Below, piece after piece: positions 16,083 through 24,326 of a DNA stretch of 64,000 nt. The stretch is from Streptomyces sp. Go-475. Its GTDB lineage: Bacteria > Actinomycetota > Actinomycetes > Streptomycetales > Streptomycetaceae. The notes beneath the pieces were generated by a model. It was not told the DNA's origin. It saw only the letters and a list, made by a program, of their open reading frames with translations, and searched no databases. The position numbers and the translations under genes are program-made. Each line of letters opens with the position of its first letter. The first letter of the stretch is position 1. The stretch spans positions 372,001 through 436,000 of the forward strand of contig NZ_CP026121.1 of the NCBI RefSeq assembly GCF_003330845.1. The letters run 5' to 3'.

Positions 16083-17786
16083 TCAGCCGGCCCACCGGTC
16101 CTCGCCCGGCCTGCGCACCACGGTGAGCAGGCCGTCCTGGCCGGACACCGCTTCCAGGGCCAGCGTGCGGTAGCCGGCCTGTGCGAAGAACACGGTGATG
16201 CGGTCCCGGTCCTCGCTGAGCACCATGCCGTCGCCCCACTGCTCGTGCCGTACCTCGGTGCCCACGGGACAGGCGGCCGCGGCGGGATGGGCGGGCCGTT
16301 CCTCGTGCCCGTGCCCGGCACGGTCCGCGTCGCACAGGTCGCAGTTCCCGCACGCCCCCGGGTGGTTCTCGCCGAAGTAGCCCAGCAGGAAGCGGCGTCG
16401 GCAGCCGGTGGCCTCGGCGTAGGCCCGGGCCATCTCGACGCGCGTGCGGTCGGTGCGGCGGTGCGCCCGCGCCGTCCGCGCGGCCTGCTCGGCCGCCCGC
16501 TCCGGGGAGACGCCGGGGACCGGGCGCACCTCGCCCTCCTCCCCCGTGGCGACGGCGTCCGCTTCCTCCAGCAGGTTCACCGCCGCCGTGACGCGGTTCC
16601 TGGACAGGCCCGTGTCCTCGCGCAGGTCGTCGAGGTCCGGGAGGTCCCCGCGGTGGTCGTGGACGGCGTGGGCCACGTCCGACAGGGTGTCCCGGCCGGG
16701 GGTGCGGCCCGCGAACCAGGTCCGCATGCCCGTGTCCTCGGCCCGGTAGTGCAGGACGGCGAGGGCCGGCTGCCCGTCCCGGCCGCAGCGGCCGATCTCC
16801 TGGTAGTAAGCGTCCAGGGAACCCGGCAGTGAGGCGTGCAGCACGAACCGCACGTCCTCCTTGTCGATGCCCATGCCGAACGCCGAGGTCGCCACCACCA
16901 CGTCGGCCGCGCCGCACAGGAAGACGTCGTGGATCCGCTCGCGTTCGGCGGCGCGCAGTCCGGCGTGGTAGGCCTCCGTGGCCAGTCCGAGGGCGGCCAG
17001 TTCGCCGGCGTAGTGCTCGCTGTCCTTGCGGGTCCCGGCGTAGACGATGCCCGGCTTGGGTTCGGCGGCGGCCCGTTCGACGACGGCCCGGCGCCGTTCG
17101 TCGTCGTCCAGGAAGCGGCGGACCTCCAGTCTGATCTCGGGCCGGTCGAAGCCGGTGACCATCAGCCGCGGCCGGCGCATGCCCAGGCGTTCGGCGATCT
17201 CCTTGCGCACCGGTGCGGCGGCGGTGGCGGTCAGGGCCAGGACGGGTGGCCGGCCCACCCGGCGTACCGCCTGTTCGAGGCGCAGGTAGTCGGGGCGGAA
17301 GTCGTGGCCCCAGGAGGACACGCACTGGGCCTCGTCCACCACGCACAGGGCGGGGCGCGCCTCGGCCAGCCGCTCCACCACCTCGTCCTTGGCCAGCTGC
17401 TCCGGCGACATGTAGAGCAGGCGGGCGGCGCCGCCGCACACCGCGTCCCACGCGTCCGCCGTCCCGGCCGCGCCGAGGTCGGAGTTGACGGCGACGGCGC
17501 GGGGGGCGCGGTCGCCGTCCGGCAGACCGGCGATCTGGTCGCGCTGGAGAGCGAGCAGGGGCGAGACGACCACGACCGGCCCGGACAGCAGCAGGGCGGG
17601 GACCTGGTAGACGGCGGACTTGCCGGATCCGGTCGGCATGACCACGAGGGTGTCCTCGCCGTCGAGCACCCATTCCATGGCGGTGAGCTGCTCGGGCAGG
17701 AGGGTGTCCCAGCCGAACACCTCGGCGGCGGTCCGCCGCAGCCGCGTGGCCCGGCTCGGGTCCGTCCGCGGCGGCTTCCGTCCCAT
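16083..17786 (-). CDS. RecQ-family ATP-dependent DNA helicase
   Basis: 567 residues, GAGGAG ribosome site. Superfamily 2 helicase motifs are all visible: motif 0 with FGWDTLLPEQ, Walker A TGSGKS (52-57), motif II DEAQ (151-154) in VVDEAQCVSSWGHDFRPDY, SAFGMGIDKEDVRFV, and QEIGRCGRDGQ. The RecQ zinc site follows (CRRRFLLGYFGE, then CGNCDLC). Motif II is DEAQ rather than the classical DEAH. The last 70 residues carry a small beta domain (GTEVRHEQWGDGMVLSEDRDRITVFF) in place of an HRDC domain, as in a streptomycete RecQ subgroup. It unwinds 3'-tailed or branched DNA in repair. The next gene upstream on the same strand is an AlkZ-like glycosylase, so this may be a repair pair. Confidence 0.92.
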   Translation of the reverse strand: MGRKPPRTDPSRATRLRRTAAEVFGWDTLLPEQLTAMEWVLDGEDTLVVMPTGSGKSAVYQVPALLLSGPVVVVSPLLALQRDQIAGLPDGDRAPRAVAVNSDLGAAGTADAWDAVCGGAARLLYMSPEQLAKDEVVERLAEARPALCVVDEAQCVSSWGHDFRPDYLRLEQAVRRVGRPPVLALTATAAAPVRKEIAERLGMRRPRLMVTGFDRPEIRLEVRRFLDDDERRRAVVERAAAEPKPGIVYAGTRKDSEHYAGELAALGLATEAYHAGLRAAERERIHDVFLCGAADVVVATSAFGMGIDKEDVRFVLHASLPGSLDAYYQEIGRCGRDGQPALAVLHYRAEDTGMRTWFAGRTPGRDTLSDVAHAVHDHRGDLPDLDDLREDTGLSRNRVTAAVNLLEEADAVATGEEGEVRPVPGVSPERAAEQAARTARAHRRTDRTRVEMARAYAEATGCRRRFLLGYFGENHPGACGNCDLCDADRAGHGHEERPAHPAAAACPVGTEVRHEQWGDGMVLSEDRDRITVFFAQAGYRTLALEAVSGQDGLLTVVRRPGEDRWAG

Positions 17787-17900
17787 GCCGGGCTCCTCGC
17801 TGCTCCGTGCGGACGCCTGCGTGGTCGCGTCCGCGGCGCACTCCTGGGTACCCCCGGGACCGGGCGCCTATCGCGTATCGGCAGCTGTCCGGCGTGGCCG

Positions 17901-19007
17901 TCAGGCGGGGGACGCGGCGATCCGTACCCGGTGGCCGGCGTCGTCGGACAGGAAGGACGCCAGCGCCCGGCCTTCCTCCTCGACGGCGGCCCGGTCGGCT
18001 CGGGAGAAGCGGCGCAGCGGGGTGACCAGGACGGTGCCGGTGCCGGCCTCGACGGTCCAGGTCGCGGCGACCCGGCCGTCGACGAGGACGACGCGGGCGC
18101 CGGCGACCGAGAGGCCGCGGTGGGCGTCGTCGATGATCCGGCCGCGGTCGTGGTAGCCGAGGATCGCGTTGTCGAACGCGGGCAGGAAGCGCACCGGGGC
18201 GGGGGTCTCCGGGTCGGGGCGGGGCGCGTCGGGGAGGTCGAGCAGTTCCCGGCCGCGCTCGTCGCGGAAGGCGACCAGTTCGCCGCGCAGGGCGGAGACC
18301 GCGGCCGGCAGTCCGGCCAGGCCGCACCAGGCACGCAGGTCGGCCGAGGCGGCGGGGCCGAACGCGGCCAGGTAACGCCGTACCAGCGCCTGGCCCACGG
18401 GGTCGGAGCCGTCCGCGGCCGGCGGGTCGGTCTCGCGCCCCAGCCAGGTGGAGAGGAGCGTGTAGCGGGCTCCCCCGGTCGTGCGCCACAGCCCGCGCGG
18501 CGGCAGCTGCGCCGTCGGGAGGAGGGCGGCGGCCAGCATCTCGCCCAGGGGCCGGATCCCCGCGGCCGGCCAGCGGCCGGAGACCGCGCGGGCGAGGTCG
18601 GACATCGAGCGGGGCTCGCCGTCGGCCATGACCTCGTGGCCGGCCGCCGCGAGTTCCCCGAGGTCGATCCCGTCGAGTTCGCGGCGGTAGGTCCCCAGCA
18701 CCCTGGTGCGCAGCATGTCGTGGTGGCGGGCCCGCCAGGCCAGGATGTCGGCGGCGGTGACGAGGTGGACGGTGCGGCGCATGAGGTGGGTCCGCACCAC
18801 GCGCCGTCCGGTCAGCAGGTCCGACAGCGCCGCCGGGTCGAACGTCCGCAGCCGGGACCAGAGGCCGACGTACGGTTCCTGCGGTTCCTGTGCCTGGAGG
18901 CCGCACAGGTGCGCGACGGCGTCGAGCACCGGCAGGTCGGCGCGGTCGAGCAGCAGTTGCCGGGCGAGGGTGGCGCGGTTGAGCGCCCGGGCGTCGAGAA
19001 CGGTCAT
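17901..19007 (-). CDS. Winged-helix DNA-binding protein, AlkZ-like (HTH_42) DNA glycosylase family
   Basis: 368 residues from the ATG at 19007. The fold is the HTH_42/YcaQ group of three tandem winged helices. The N-terminal block LCGLQAQEPQEPYVGLWSRL places Gln38-Ala39-Gln40 where AlkZ-type glycosylases have their catalytic Q-phi-Q pair; the E. coli YcaQ/AlkX branch has Q-phi-D. Other family marks are VVRTHLMRRTVHLV, RALASF and FLPAFDNAILGYHDR. AlkZ from an azinomycin producer unhooks interstrand crosslinks, and related chromosomal copies in Streptomyces are thought to repair bulky alkylation. No toxin cluster is next to it here, so a housekeeping or accessory repair role with the downstream RecQ is more likely. 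The ribosome site is weak. Confidence 0.82.
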   Translation of the reverse strand: MTVLDARALNRATLARQLLLDRADLPVLDAVAHLCGLQAQEPQEPYVGLWSRLRTFDPAALSDLLTGRRVVRTHLMRRTVHLVTAADILAWRARHHDMLRTRVLGTYRRELDGIDLGELAAAGHEVMADGEPRSMSDLARAVSGRWPAAGIRPLGEMLAAALLPTAQLPPRGLWRTTGGARYTLLSTWLGRETDPPAADGSDPVGQALVRRYLAAFGPAASADLRAWCGLAGLPAAVSALRGELVAFRDERGRELLDLPDAPRPDPETPAPVRFLPAFDNAILGYHDRGRIIDDAHRGLSVAGARVVLVDGRVAATWTVEAGTGTVLVTPLRRFSRADRAAVEEEGRALASFLSDDAGHRVRIAASPA

Positions 19008-19093
19008 CGCGTTATCTGGGCCTTCGCGTCGTGGGCCGGCCCGTGGTCGGGGTGTCCGGGCGGCGTGCACGGTCACCGTCCCAGGGGATGCGG

Positions 19094-19720
19094 TCAGTTG
19101 CTGACCGCGTGTGTGGGCCGGCCATGCCCGTGTCCGCCTACCCGGCCGACCCCGGCGCGGCCGCCTCGGCGTCCAGTGGCTCGTAGTCGAACCAGTCGAA
19201 GTGGACGGTCCCGGTCGCGGCGTGCATGCCGATGACCCGGCCCGTGAAACCGCCCGCGACCTCGGTGGACAGGTAGCGGCCGTCGAGCGCGTGGCGAGTT
19301 CGGCGAACGTGCCGTCCGCGTCCTCCAGGCAGGTCCCCGCCGGTCCGGTGGTGCCGAGGATCGAGGCGGCCGCCTCGATCTCGTAGTGGTGCTGCTCGTC
19401 GAGGCGGACGGCCAGCCCGCCGCGTCCTCCGACGAACGTGACCTCGGGGTCGTCGAGCGACTCGCCCCGGGCGCGGAGGGTGAGGGAGCCGGGCCGCTCC
19501 TTCGTGGTGCAGTGCTCCGCGGACCAGGTGCCCAGTGAGATCCAGGCGGCGGCGAGTTCGCTGTCGTCGAAGTCGTCCCGGACCGGCGCTGCGGGGGGGG
19601 CTCCTGGAGCGGCCACGGGGGCCGGGGCAGGTCCGGTGTGAGCTCGCCGACGACCGGCCAGCCGTCGGACCAGGTCACCGGAGCCAGGAGCGCCCGCCGC
19701 GGCGGGGACGATCCTCTCCG
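19094..19720 (-). pseudogene. Decayed GH43-type glycosidase C-terminal fragment (frameshifted)
   Basis: Three pieces in two frames together read like the C-terminal beta-sandwich of GH43 xylosidases/arabinofuranosidases: LLAPVTWSDGWPVVGELTPD (about 19640-19700), then after a shift DDFDDSELAAAWISLG...GGRGGLAVRLDEQHHYEIEAA (about 19300-19580), then after a second shift ALDGRYLSTEVAGGFTGRVIGM (ending in FDWFDYEPLD, about 19150-19290). The first shift coincides with a run of eight G at 19593-19600. The five-bladed catalytic domain is absent. I read it as a relic rather than a gene. A sequencing error could explain one shift but not the missing catalytic half. Confidence 0.7.
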
Positions 19721-19842
19721 CCGGGTCGTCGGTCGCCGGGAGCGCCTTGAGCGTCGCTCGCGCGTCCCCACCGGTCGACGGCCGTCTTCGCGGGCGCGGA
19801 CATCGTCGCCATGGGCACGGACCGGCCGCCCGAGTAGGGGCG

Positions 19843-20100
19843 TCAGGTGCCGTCGGCGCGGAGTGCCCGCGCCCGGAACTCCCCGGGCGTCGTGCCCGTG
19901 CGCAGCCGGAAGAACTTGGTGAAGTCGCTGGGATCGGCGAACCCCAGCTCCGCAGCCACGTCCTTCGCCGCGCGGTCGGTGTGCGGCAGCAGGCGCTCGG
20001 CCTCCAGCAGGACCCGCTCGTCGATGTACTTCTTCGCGCTCATGCCGGTGACCGCCAGGCTCGCGCGGGACAGGGTGCGGGGGCTCTCGACGGCGACACG
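19843..20100 (-). pseudogene. C-terminal fragment of an AraC-family regulator
   Basis: The frame encodes both helix-turn-helix parts of an AraC/XylS DNA-binding domain: RTLSRASLAVTGMSAKKYID, then AAKDVAAELGFADPSDFTKFFRLRTGTTPGEFR, the canonical end. Codons upstream of the only ATG (20043) still match the family but run back into the stop region of the TetR gene, with no sensor domain. It is therefore truncated at its 5' side and probably inactive. Confidence 0.72.
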
Positions 20101-20115
20101 TTCAGCCCGGCTCCG

Positions 20116-20775
20116 TTACGCGCCGTCCCGGGAGCCGTCCTGGGAGATCGGGCGGTGTTCGGTCGGCGGGGTGATGCCGTGGAACAGATTGGCGACCAGG
20201 GCGACGACGAAGTCGTCGGTCACGGGCTCGTCCGGGATGAGCATCCGGTGGTAGACGGCGCCCCAGAGCTGGTCGACGAGGACCTGGACGTCGACGTCGT
20301 CGCGGATCTGCCCCTGCTCCCTGGCGCGCAGCAACCGCTCCCCGGCCAGTCGCCGGCGTCCGGAGGAGTACAGGGAGCGGAAGGCCGTGGCCAGGTCCTC
20401 GTCGGTCTGGGACTGGCCGATCAGCTCGGTGAGCACCCGCCCGGCCGGCGTCCGGGTCATGAGGTGCGCGAACGACAGCAGTTGACGCGTGAGGTCGGCG
20501 CGGATGTCGCCGGTGTCGTCGAACGCGAGGGTCTCCTCGACGGCGTGGAAGTAGCCGTCCAGGGCGAGGGCGCCCTTGGAGGGCCACCACTTGTACAGCG
20601 TCGTCTTGCTGACGCCGGACAGGCGGGCCACCCGTTCGAAGGTCAGGTCGGCGATTCCCTCGTTCAGGAGCACCTCCCCGACCACGCGGAAGACGTCCGC
20701 GCGAACCTCGTCGGCGGGACGGCGTCCGCGCCTGCGGGCCGGGCGCTCCTCGGCGCCCTCGGCCTGCTCGGTCAC
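20116..20775 (-). CDS. TetR/AcrR-family transcriptional regulator
   Basis: 219 residues from the GTG at 20775 (GGAGA upstream). After a disordered basic start (RPARRRGRRP), residues 30-75 form the TetR helix-turn-helix (VVGEVLLNEGIADLTFERVARLSGVSKTTLYKWWPSKG). The C-terminal ligand domain shows FAHLMTRTPAGRVLTELIGQSQTD and DDVDVQVLVDQLWGAVYHRML, as in the TetR_C_33-like group. It lies 34 bp downstream of an SDR gene on the same strand, so the two probably form an operon. Two inverted repeats in front of the SDR gene are the likely autoregulatory operators. The inducer is probably a small molecule handled by the SDR. Confidence 0.88.
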   Translation of the reverse strand: MTEQAEGAEERPARRRGRRPADEVRADVFRVVGEVLLNEGIADLTFERVARLSGVSKTTLYKWWPSKGALALDGYFHAVEETLAFDDTGDIRADLTRQLLSFAHLMTRTPAGRVLTELIGQSQTDEDLATAFRSLYSSGRRRLAGERLLRAREQGQIRDDVDVQVLVDQLWGAVYHRMLIPDEPVTDDFVVALVANLFHGITPPTEHRPISQDGSRDGA

Positions 20776-20809
20776 GATGTCTCTCCTTCGCTCGTGCCCG
20801 TCCGGGGGG

Positions 20810-21559
20810 TCAGGCGAGGCCGCCGTTGGTGTAGAGGACCTGGCCGTTGACCCAGCGGGCGGGGCCGGCGAGGAAGGCGACCGACTCGGCGATGTCACGC
20901 GGTTCGCCCAGTCGCTCCAGCGGGGTGGCCTGGGCGAACCGGGCGACGGTGGCCTCGTCCTTGCCCTCCAGGAAGAGCGGGGTGGCGACCGGGCCGGGGG
21001 CGACGGTGTTGACGGTGATGTCCTTGCCGCGCAGTTCGCGGGCGAGGATCAGCGTGATGCTCTGCACGGCGGCCTTGCTGGCGACGTACGCCCCGTAAGC
21101 GGGCAGCTGGGTGCGGGTGACCGACGTGGACACGTTGATGATCGCGCCGCCGCGGCGCACCCGGCGGGCGGCCTGCTGGGCGACGACGAAGGTGCCGCGG
21201 ATGTTGGTGCGGTGCATCCGGTCCAGGTCGTCCAGGTCCAGCTCGGCGATCGGCGCGAGCACCATGATCCCGGCGGTGTTGATCACCACGTCGATCCCGC
21301 CGAACGCCGTCTCGACGGCGTCGAAGGCGGCCCGCATGTCCTGCTCGTCGGCGACGTCACCGCTGACGGCGACGGCCTGCCCGCCGGCTGCGGTGACCTC
21401 CTCGACGAGGGCCTCGGCCTTGGCCTTGTTGCCGGCGTAGTGCACCGCGAGGGCGTAGCCGTCCGCGGCGAGCCGCTCGACGACGGCCCGGCCGATGCCG
21501 CCGGAGCCGCCGGTGACGAGCGCGACACGAGGGGTGCTGGTGTGGGGCGTGCTGGTCAT
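20810..21559 (-). CDS. SDR-family NAD(P)-dependent oxidoreductase
   Basis: 249 residues, GGGGAAGG ribosome site. Classical short-chain dehydrogenase: TGGSGGIG cofactor loop at about 16-23, DVAD, NTAG near 90 (NNAG in most), catalytic Ser in INVSTS near 141 and Tyr-x3-Lys in YGAYVASKAA, and the PGPVATPL loop. The absence of an Asp at the end of the second strand (HYAG) favours NADPH. Most like 3-oxoacyl-ACP reductase-type or glucose dehydrogenase-type SDRs of unknown substrate. It leads the SDR-TetR operon under two palindromic boxes. Confidence 0.88.
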   Translation of the reverse strand: MTSTPHTSTPRVALVTGGSGGIGRAVVERLAADGYALAVHYAGNKAKAEALVEEVTAAGGQAVAVSGDVADEQDMRAAFDAVETAFGGIDVVINTAGIMVLAPIAELDLDDLDRMHRTNIRGTFVVAQQAARRVRRGGAIINVSTSVTRTQLPAYGAYVASKAAVQSITLILARELRGKDITVNTVAPGPVATPLFLEGKDEATVARFAQATPLERLGEPRDIAESVAFLAGPARWVNGQVLYTNGGLA

Positions 21560-21582
21560 TGGTCTGCCTTCCCCGCAAGAAG

Positions 21583-21597
21583 TGGACGGTTAGTCCA
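21583..21597. promoter_or_regulatory. Inverted repeat (probable TetR operator 1)
   Basis: TGGAC-GGTTA-GTCCA lies 24 bp upstream of the SDR start and shares the GGAC/GTCC core and ATAT flank of the larger repeat next to it. Its position overlaps the expected promoter or leader. Confidence 0.55.
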
Positions 21598-21607
21598 TAT
21601 AAACAGA

Positions 21608-21628
21608 ATATGAACGGCCCGTCCATAT
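21608..21628. promoter_or_regulatory. Inverted repeat (probable TetR operator 2)
   Basis: Arms ATATGAACGG and CCGTCCATAT around a single C match at 9 of 10 positions. It lies between the SDR start and the 3' end of the ArsR gene, so it most likely serves the SDR-TetR operon. Confidence 0.65.
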
Positions 21629-21644
21629 GGTTGCCAGGAATGCC

Positions 21645-21989
21645 TCACTCCACCTCGTCGGCACGCAGGACCAGGTCGAGCAACCCCGGGAAGCGTGCGT
21701 CGAACTCCTCGCGGCGCAGCCGGTTGACCCGCTTCGGCCCCTCATCCCGCTGCTCGACCAGGCCGGCACCCCGCAGGACGGAGAAGTGATGACTGAGCGC
21801 GGCCTTGCCGACCGGCACGTCGAAACTGCCGCAACTGCGCGTCCACACCGGGGAACCCGCCAGCTCGCGGATCAACTGGAGGCGCACCGGGTCGGCGAGC
21901 GCGGACAGCGCGGTCAGGACGGAGACGTCCTCGGGATCCGTGTGCACCGGCGCGGCACGATGACTGCCGCCCGCCGTCTGGTTCGCCAT
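21645..21989 (-). CDS. ArsR-family transcriptional regulator
   Basis: 114 residues from the ATG at 21989 (GGAGAGGGG upstream). A winged helix-turn-helix covers most of it: LSALADPVRLQLIRELAGSP, recognition helix region GKAALSHHFSVLRGAGLVEQR, and the wing ending in NRLRREEFDARFPGLLDLVL. The metal-site ELCVCDL motif of classical ArsR is replaced by CGSFDVPVGK, so it belongs to the HTH_20-type group often paired with oxidoreductases and sensing redox or organic ligands. It is divergent from the quinone oxidoreductase gene, which it probably represses. Confidence 0.85.
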   Translation of the reverse strand: MANQTAGGSHRAAPVHTDPEDVSVLTALSALADPVRLQLIRELAGSPVWTRSCGSFDVPVGKAALSHHFSVLRGAGLVEQRDEGPKRVNRLRREEFDARFPGLLDLVLRADEVE

Positions 21990-22048
21990 GCCCCTCTCCC
22001 AGCCCTGCGACCTCGTCGGCACCCCGTCGGGCATCCGAGCCCCTTGCC

Positions 22049-22101
22049 GAGTGTTCGATGAGTATCTTACAGTCCGGGTGTTCGCTTTCCATTGAACACT
22101 C
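22049..22101. promoter_or_regulatory. GTGTTC/GAACAC half-sites between ArsR and oxidoreductase genes
   Basis: GAGTGTTC (22049-22056) and GAACACTC (22094-22101) form an 8-bp inverted repeat 37 bp apart, with a further GTGTTC at about 22078. The cluster lies in the 131-bp divergent intergenic region, where the ArsR protein would bind. Confidence 0.55.
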
Positions 22102-22120
22102 AGTCGAAGGGTGCGTTCCG

Positions 22121-23101
22121 ATGATGCGTGCGGTGGAGTTCGAGGAGTACGGCGATCCCGAGGTGCTGAAGGTCGTCGAGGCCGAGGTCCCCGAGCCCGG
22201 CCCGGGCCAGGTGGCCATCGACGTCGCCTACGCCGGCGTCAACTTCGCGGACCTCAAGGCCCGCGCCGAGGGCTACCGCGTGCAGTCGCTGCCCTACCGC
22301 CCGGGTCTGGAGGTCTCCGGCCGGGTCCGCGCCGTGGGCGCCGGCGTCGAGGGGCTCCACCCCGGGCAGCAGGTCGCCGCCCTCGTCGACAGCGGCGCCT
22401 ACGCGGAGGTGGTCGTCGCCGACACCGCCACCGTCTTCCCGCTCCCCGAGGGCCTGGACCCGCGGACGGCGGCCACGCTCCCCACCGTGGTGCCGACCGC
22501 GCACGCCCTGCTGCACGAGGTGGGCCGGCTGAACGCCGGGGAGAGCGTGCTGGTCCACGGCGCCGCCGGAGGCGTCGGCACGGTGGCCGGGCAACTGGCC
22601 CGGGCGGCGGGAGCCGGCGCGGTCTACGGCGTGGTCTCCTCCCCGGCGAAGGCCGGGCACGCCCTGGAGCACGGCTACGACGAGGTGTTCACCACCGGCA
22701 CCTTCGACGCCGACGTCCGGCGCGCGACCGGCGGCAGGGGCGTCGACCTGGTCCTCGACCCGATCGGCGGCGAGACCCTGCGCCAGGGCCTCGGCGTCCT
22801 GGCCGAGTTCGGACGGCTGGTGTCCTTCGGCAACGCGAGCGGCGCGGAGCCGTGGCGCGTCGGACAGCCCGAGCTGTACCCGCAGGGCCGTTCCGTCGCG
22901 GGCTTCTCCATCCTGGCTCTCGCCCAGTCCGCGCCCCGGGCGCTGCGCGCGCTGGCCGAGCGTGCGTTCCGCAAGGTCACCGACGGCACGGTGCGTCTTC
23001 CGGTCACGGCGGAGTTCGCGCTGTCGGAGGCGGCCGAGGCCCATCGGCTGATGGGCGGTCGCACCTCGACGGGCAAGCTGCTGCTGCGGATCACTGACTG
23101 A
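22121..23101 (+). CDS. NADPH:quinone oxidoreductase family protein (medium-chain dehydrogenase)
   Basis: 326 residues. Zinc-free medium-chain dehydrogenase of the quinone oxidoreductase branch: GroES-like N-domain with YAGVNFADLKARAEGY, catalytic-domain boundary HEVGRLNAGESVLVHGAAGGVGT with the AAGGVG NADPH-binding loop near 145, then DLVLDPIGGETLRQGL and the C-terminal TSTGKLLLRI. Such enzymes reduce quinones or enone compounds at the cost of NADPH. The ATG at 22121 (or 22124) has AAGGG upstream. It is divergent from ArsR, suggesting induction by an electrophile. Confidence 0.87.
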   Translation: MMRAVEFEEYGDPEVLKVVEAEVPEPGPGQVAIDVAYAGVNFADLKARAEGYRVQSLPYRPGLEVSGRVRAVGAGVEGLHPGQQVAALVDSGAYAEVVVADTATVFPLPEGLDPRTAATLPTVVPTAHALLHEVGRLNAGESVLVHGAAGGVGTVAGQLARAAGAGAVYGVVSSPAKAGHALEHGYDEVFTTGTFDADVRRATGGRGVDLVLDPIGGETLRQGLGVLAEFGRLVSFGNASGAEPWRVGQPELYPQGRSVAGFSILALAQSAPRALRALAERAFRKVTDGTVRLPVTAEFALSEAAEAHRLMGGRTSTGKLLLRITD

Positions 23102-23148
23102 CCGGGCTCCGAGGACCCGGCCCGCGAGCGCGGCCGGACCCCCTTCGG

Positions 23149-24231
23149 TCAGGCGGCGTGGCGGGCGGCGGCCCGGACGAGGTCGTCGATGTCGTGCTCC
23201 GTGGTGGCGAAGGAGGTCACGAAGCGGACCACACCCGGCGCCCAGCGGTCGTGGTAGAAGGCGTAGCCCTCGGCCAGGAGCCCCTCGGTGATCTGCCGGG
23301 GCAGGCGGCAGAAGAGGATGTTGGCCTCGGCGGCGCCGAGCAGTTCCACACCGGGCACCGCCTTGAGGCCCTCCTGCAGACGGGCCGCCATGGCGTTGGC
23401 GTGCGCCGCGTTGCGCAGCCACAGGCCGCCGCGGAGGTAGGCGTCCAGCTGGGCGGCCTGGAAGCGCATCTTGGAGGTGAGCTGGCCGGCCCGCTTGGTG
23501 CGAAAGGCGAGTTCGGGTGTGAGCGAGCGGTCGAAGACGACGATCGCCTCGGCGGTCATCGTGCCGTTCTTGGTGGCGCCGAAGGACAGCAGGTCGACCC
23601 CGGCCCGCCAGGTCAGCTCGGCGGGCGCGCAACCGAGGGCGGCGACGGCTCCGGCGAACCGCGCACCGTCCATGTGCAGGCGCAGACCGGCTTCCCGGGC
23701 GATCGACCCGAGGGTGCGGATCTCGTCGAGGGTGTAGACGGCTCCGGTCTCGGTGGCCTGGGTGACGCTCACCACCGAGGGTTCCACGCTGTGCACGTCT
23801 CCGGCCTTGTGCCGGGCGGCGGCCCGCAGCTCCTCCGGGTCGATCTTGGCGTCGTCACCGCCGAGCGGGACCAGCTTGGCGCCCGCCGTGTGGAACTCGG
23901 GCGCTGCGCACTCGTCGTTGTTGATGTGGCTGTCGCGGTGGCACAGCACGCTGCCCCAGGGCGGGGTCAGCGCGGCCAGGCTCAGCGCGTTCGCCGCGGT
24001 TCCCGTGGAGACCGGCAGGACGTCGACGTCACGCTCGAACATCTCGCTCAGCCCCTCCCGGACCGTGGCGGTGCCGTCGTCCGCCCCGTAGGGCAGGGCG
24101 GGGCCGGCGCTGACCGCGGCCACCGCCTCGACGATCTCCGGTGAGGCGCCGGCGGCGTTGTCGCTGCTGAAGACGCGTGCCGCGGGAGTGGCCCGGGTGG
24201 TGGTGGCGGCGGTGGTCGTGGTGAGGTTCAT
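23149..24231 (-). CDS. ltaE: Low-specificity L-threonine aldolase-type PLP enzyme
   Basis: 360 residues. Fold-type I PLP enzyme of the threonine aldolase/beta-eliminating lyase group, which splits L-threonine or L-allo-threonine into glycine and acetaldehyde. Visible: FSSDNAAGASPEIVEA, the phosphate-binding VSTGTAANALSL, the LHMDGARFAGAV segment with the Asp that pairs with the pyridine nitrogen, and SFGATKNGT with the Schiff-base lysine. The first 16 residues are Thr/Ala-rich. The start has GAGGA upstream. A TetR gene lies 95 bp upstream on the same strand. Other members of the group act on beta-hydroxy amino acids, so the exact substrate is open. Confidence 0.85.
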   Translation of the reverse strand: MNLTTTTAATTTRATPAARVFSSDNAAGASPEIVEAVAAVSAGPALPYGADDGTATVREGLSEMFERDVDVLPVSTGTAANALSLAALTPPWGSVLCHRDSHINNDECAAPEFHTAGAKLVPLGGDDAKIDPEELRAAARHKAGDVHSVEPSVVSVTQATETGAVYTLDEIRTLGSIAREAGLRLHMDGARFAGAVAALGCAPAELTWRAGVDLLSFGATKNGTMTAEAIVVFDRSLTPELAFRTKRAGQLTSKMRFQAAQLDAYLRGGLWLRNAAHANAMAARLQEGLKAVPGVELLGAAEANILFCRLPRQITEGLLAEGYAFYHDRWAPGVVRFVTSFATTEHDIDDLVRAAARHAA

Positions 24232-24326
24232 GGCGAAGGTCCTCGTGGTCGGTGTTCCCGTTCGGGCGTTTCCGTGGGCGGCGTCGTGCCGCCGGCGGGT
24301 CGGGCAGGTCGCGGCGCTCCGGCGGG

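Noticed and set aside
16078..18906. Very long minus-strand frame (942 codons) over recQ and the AlkZ-like gene
   Set aside because: Composition dominated by Arg, Gly and Pro, no domain, and it runs across two well-supported genes in another frame.
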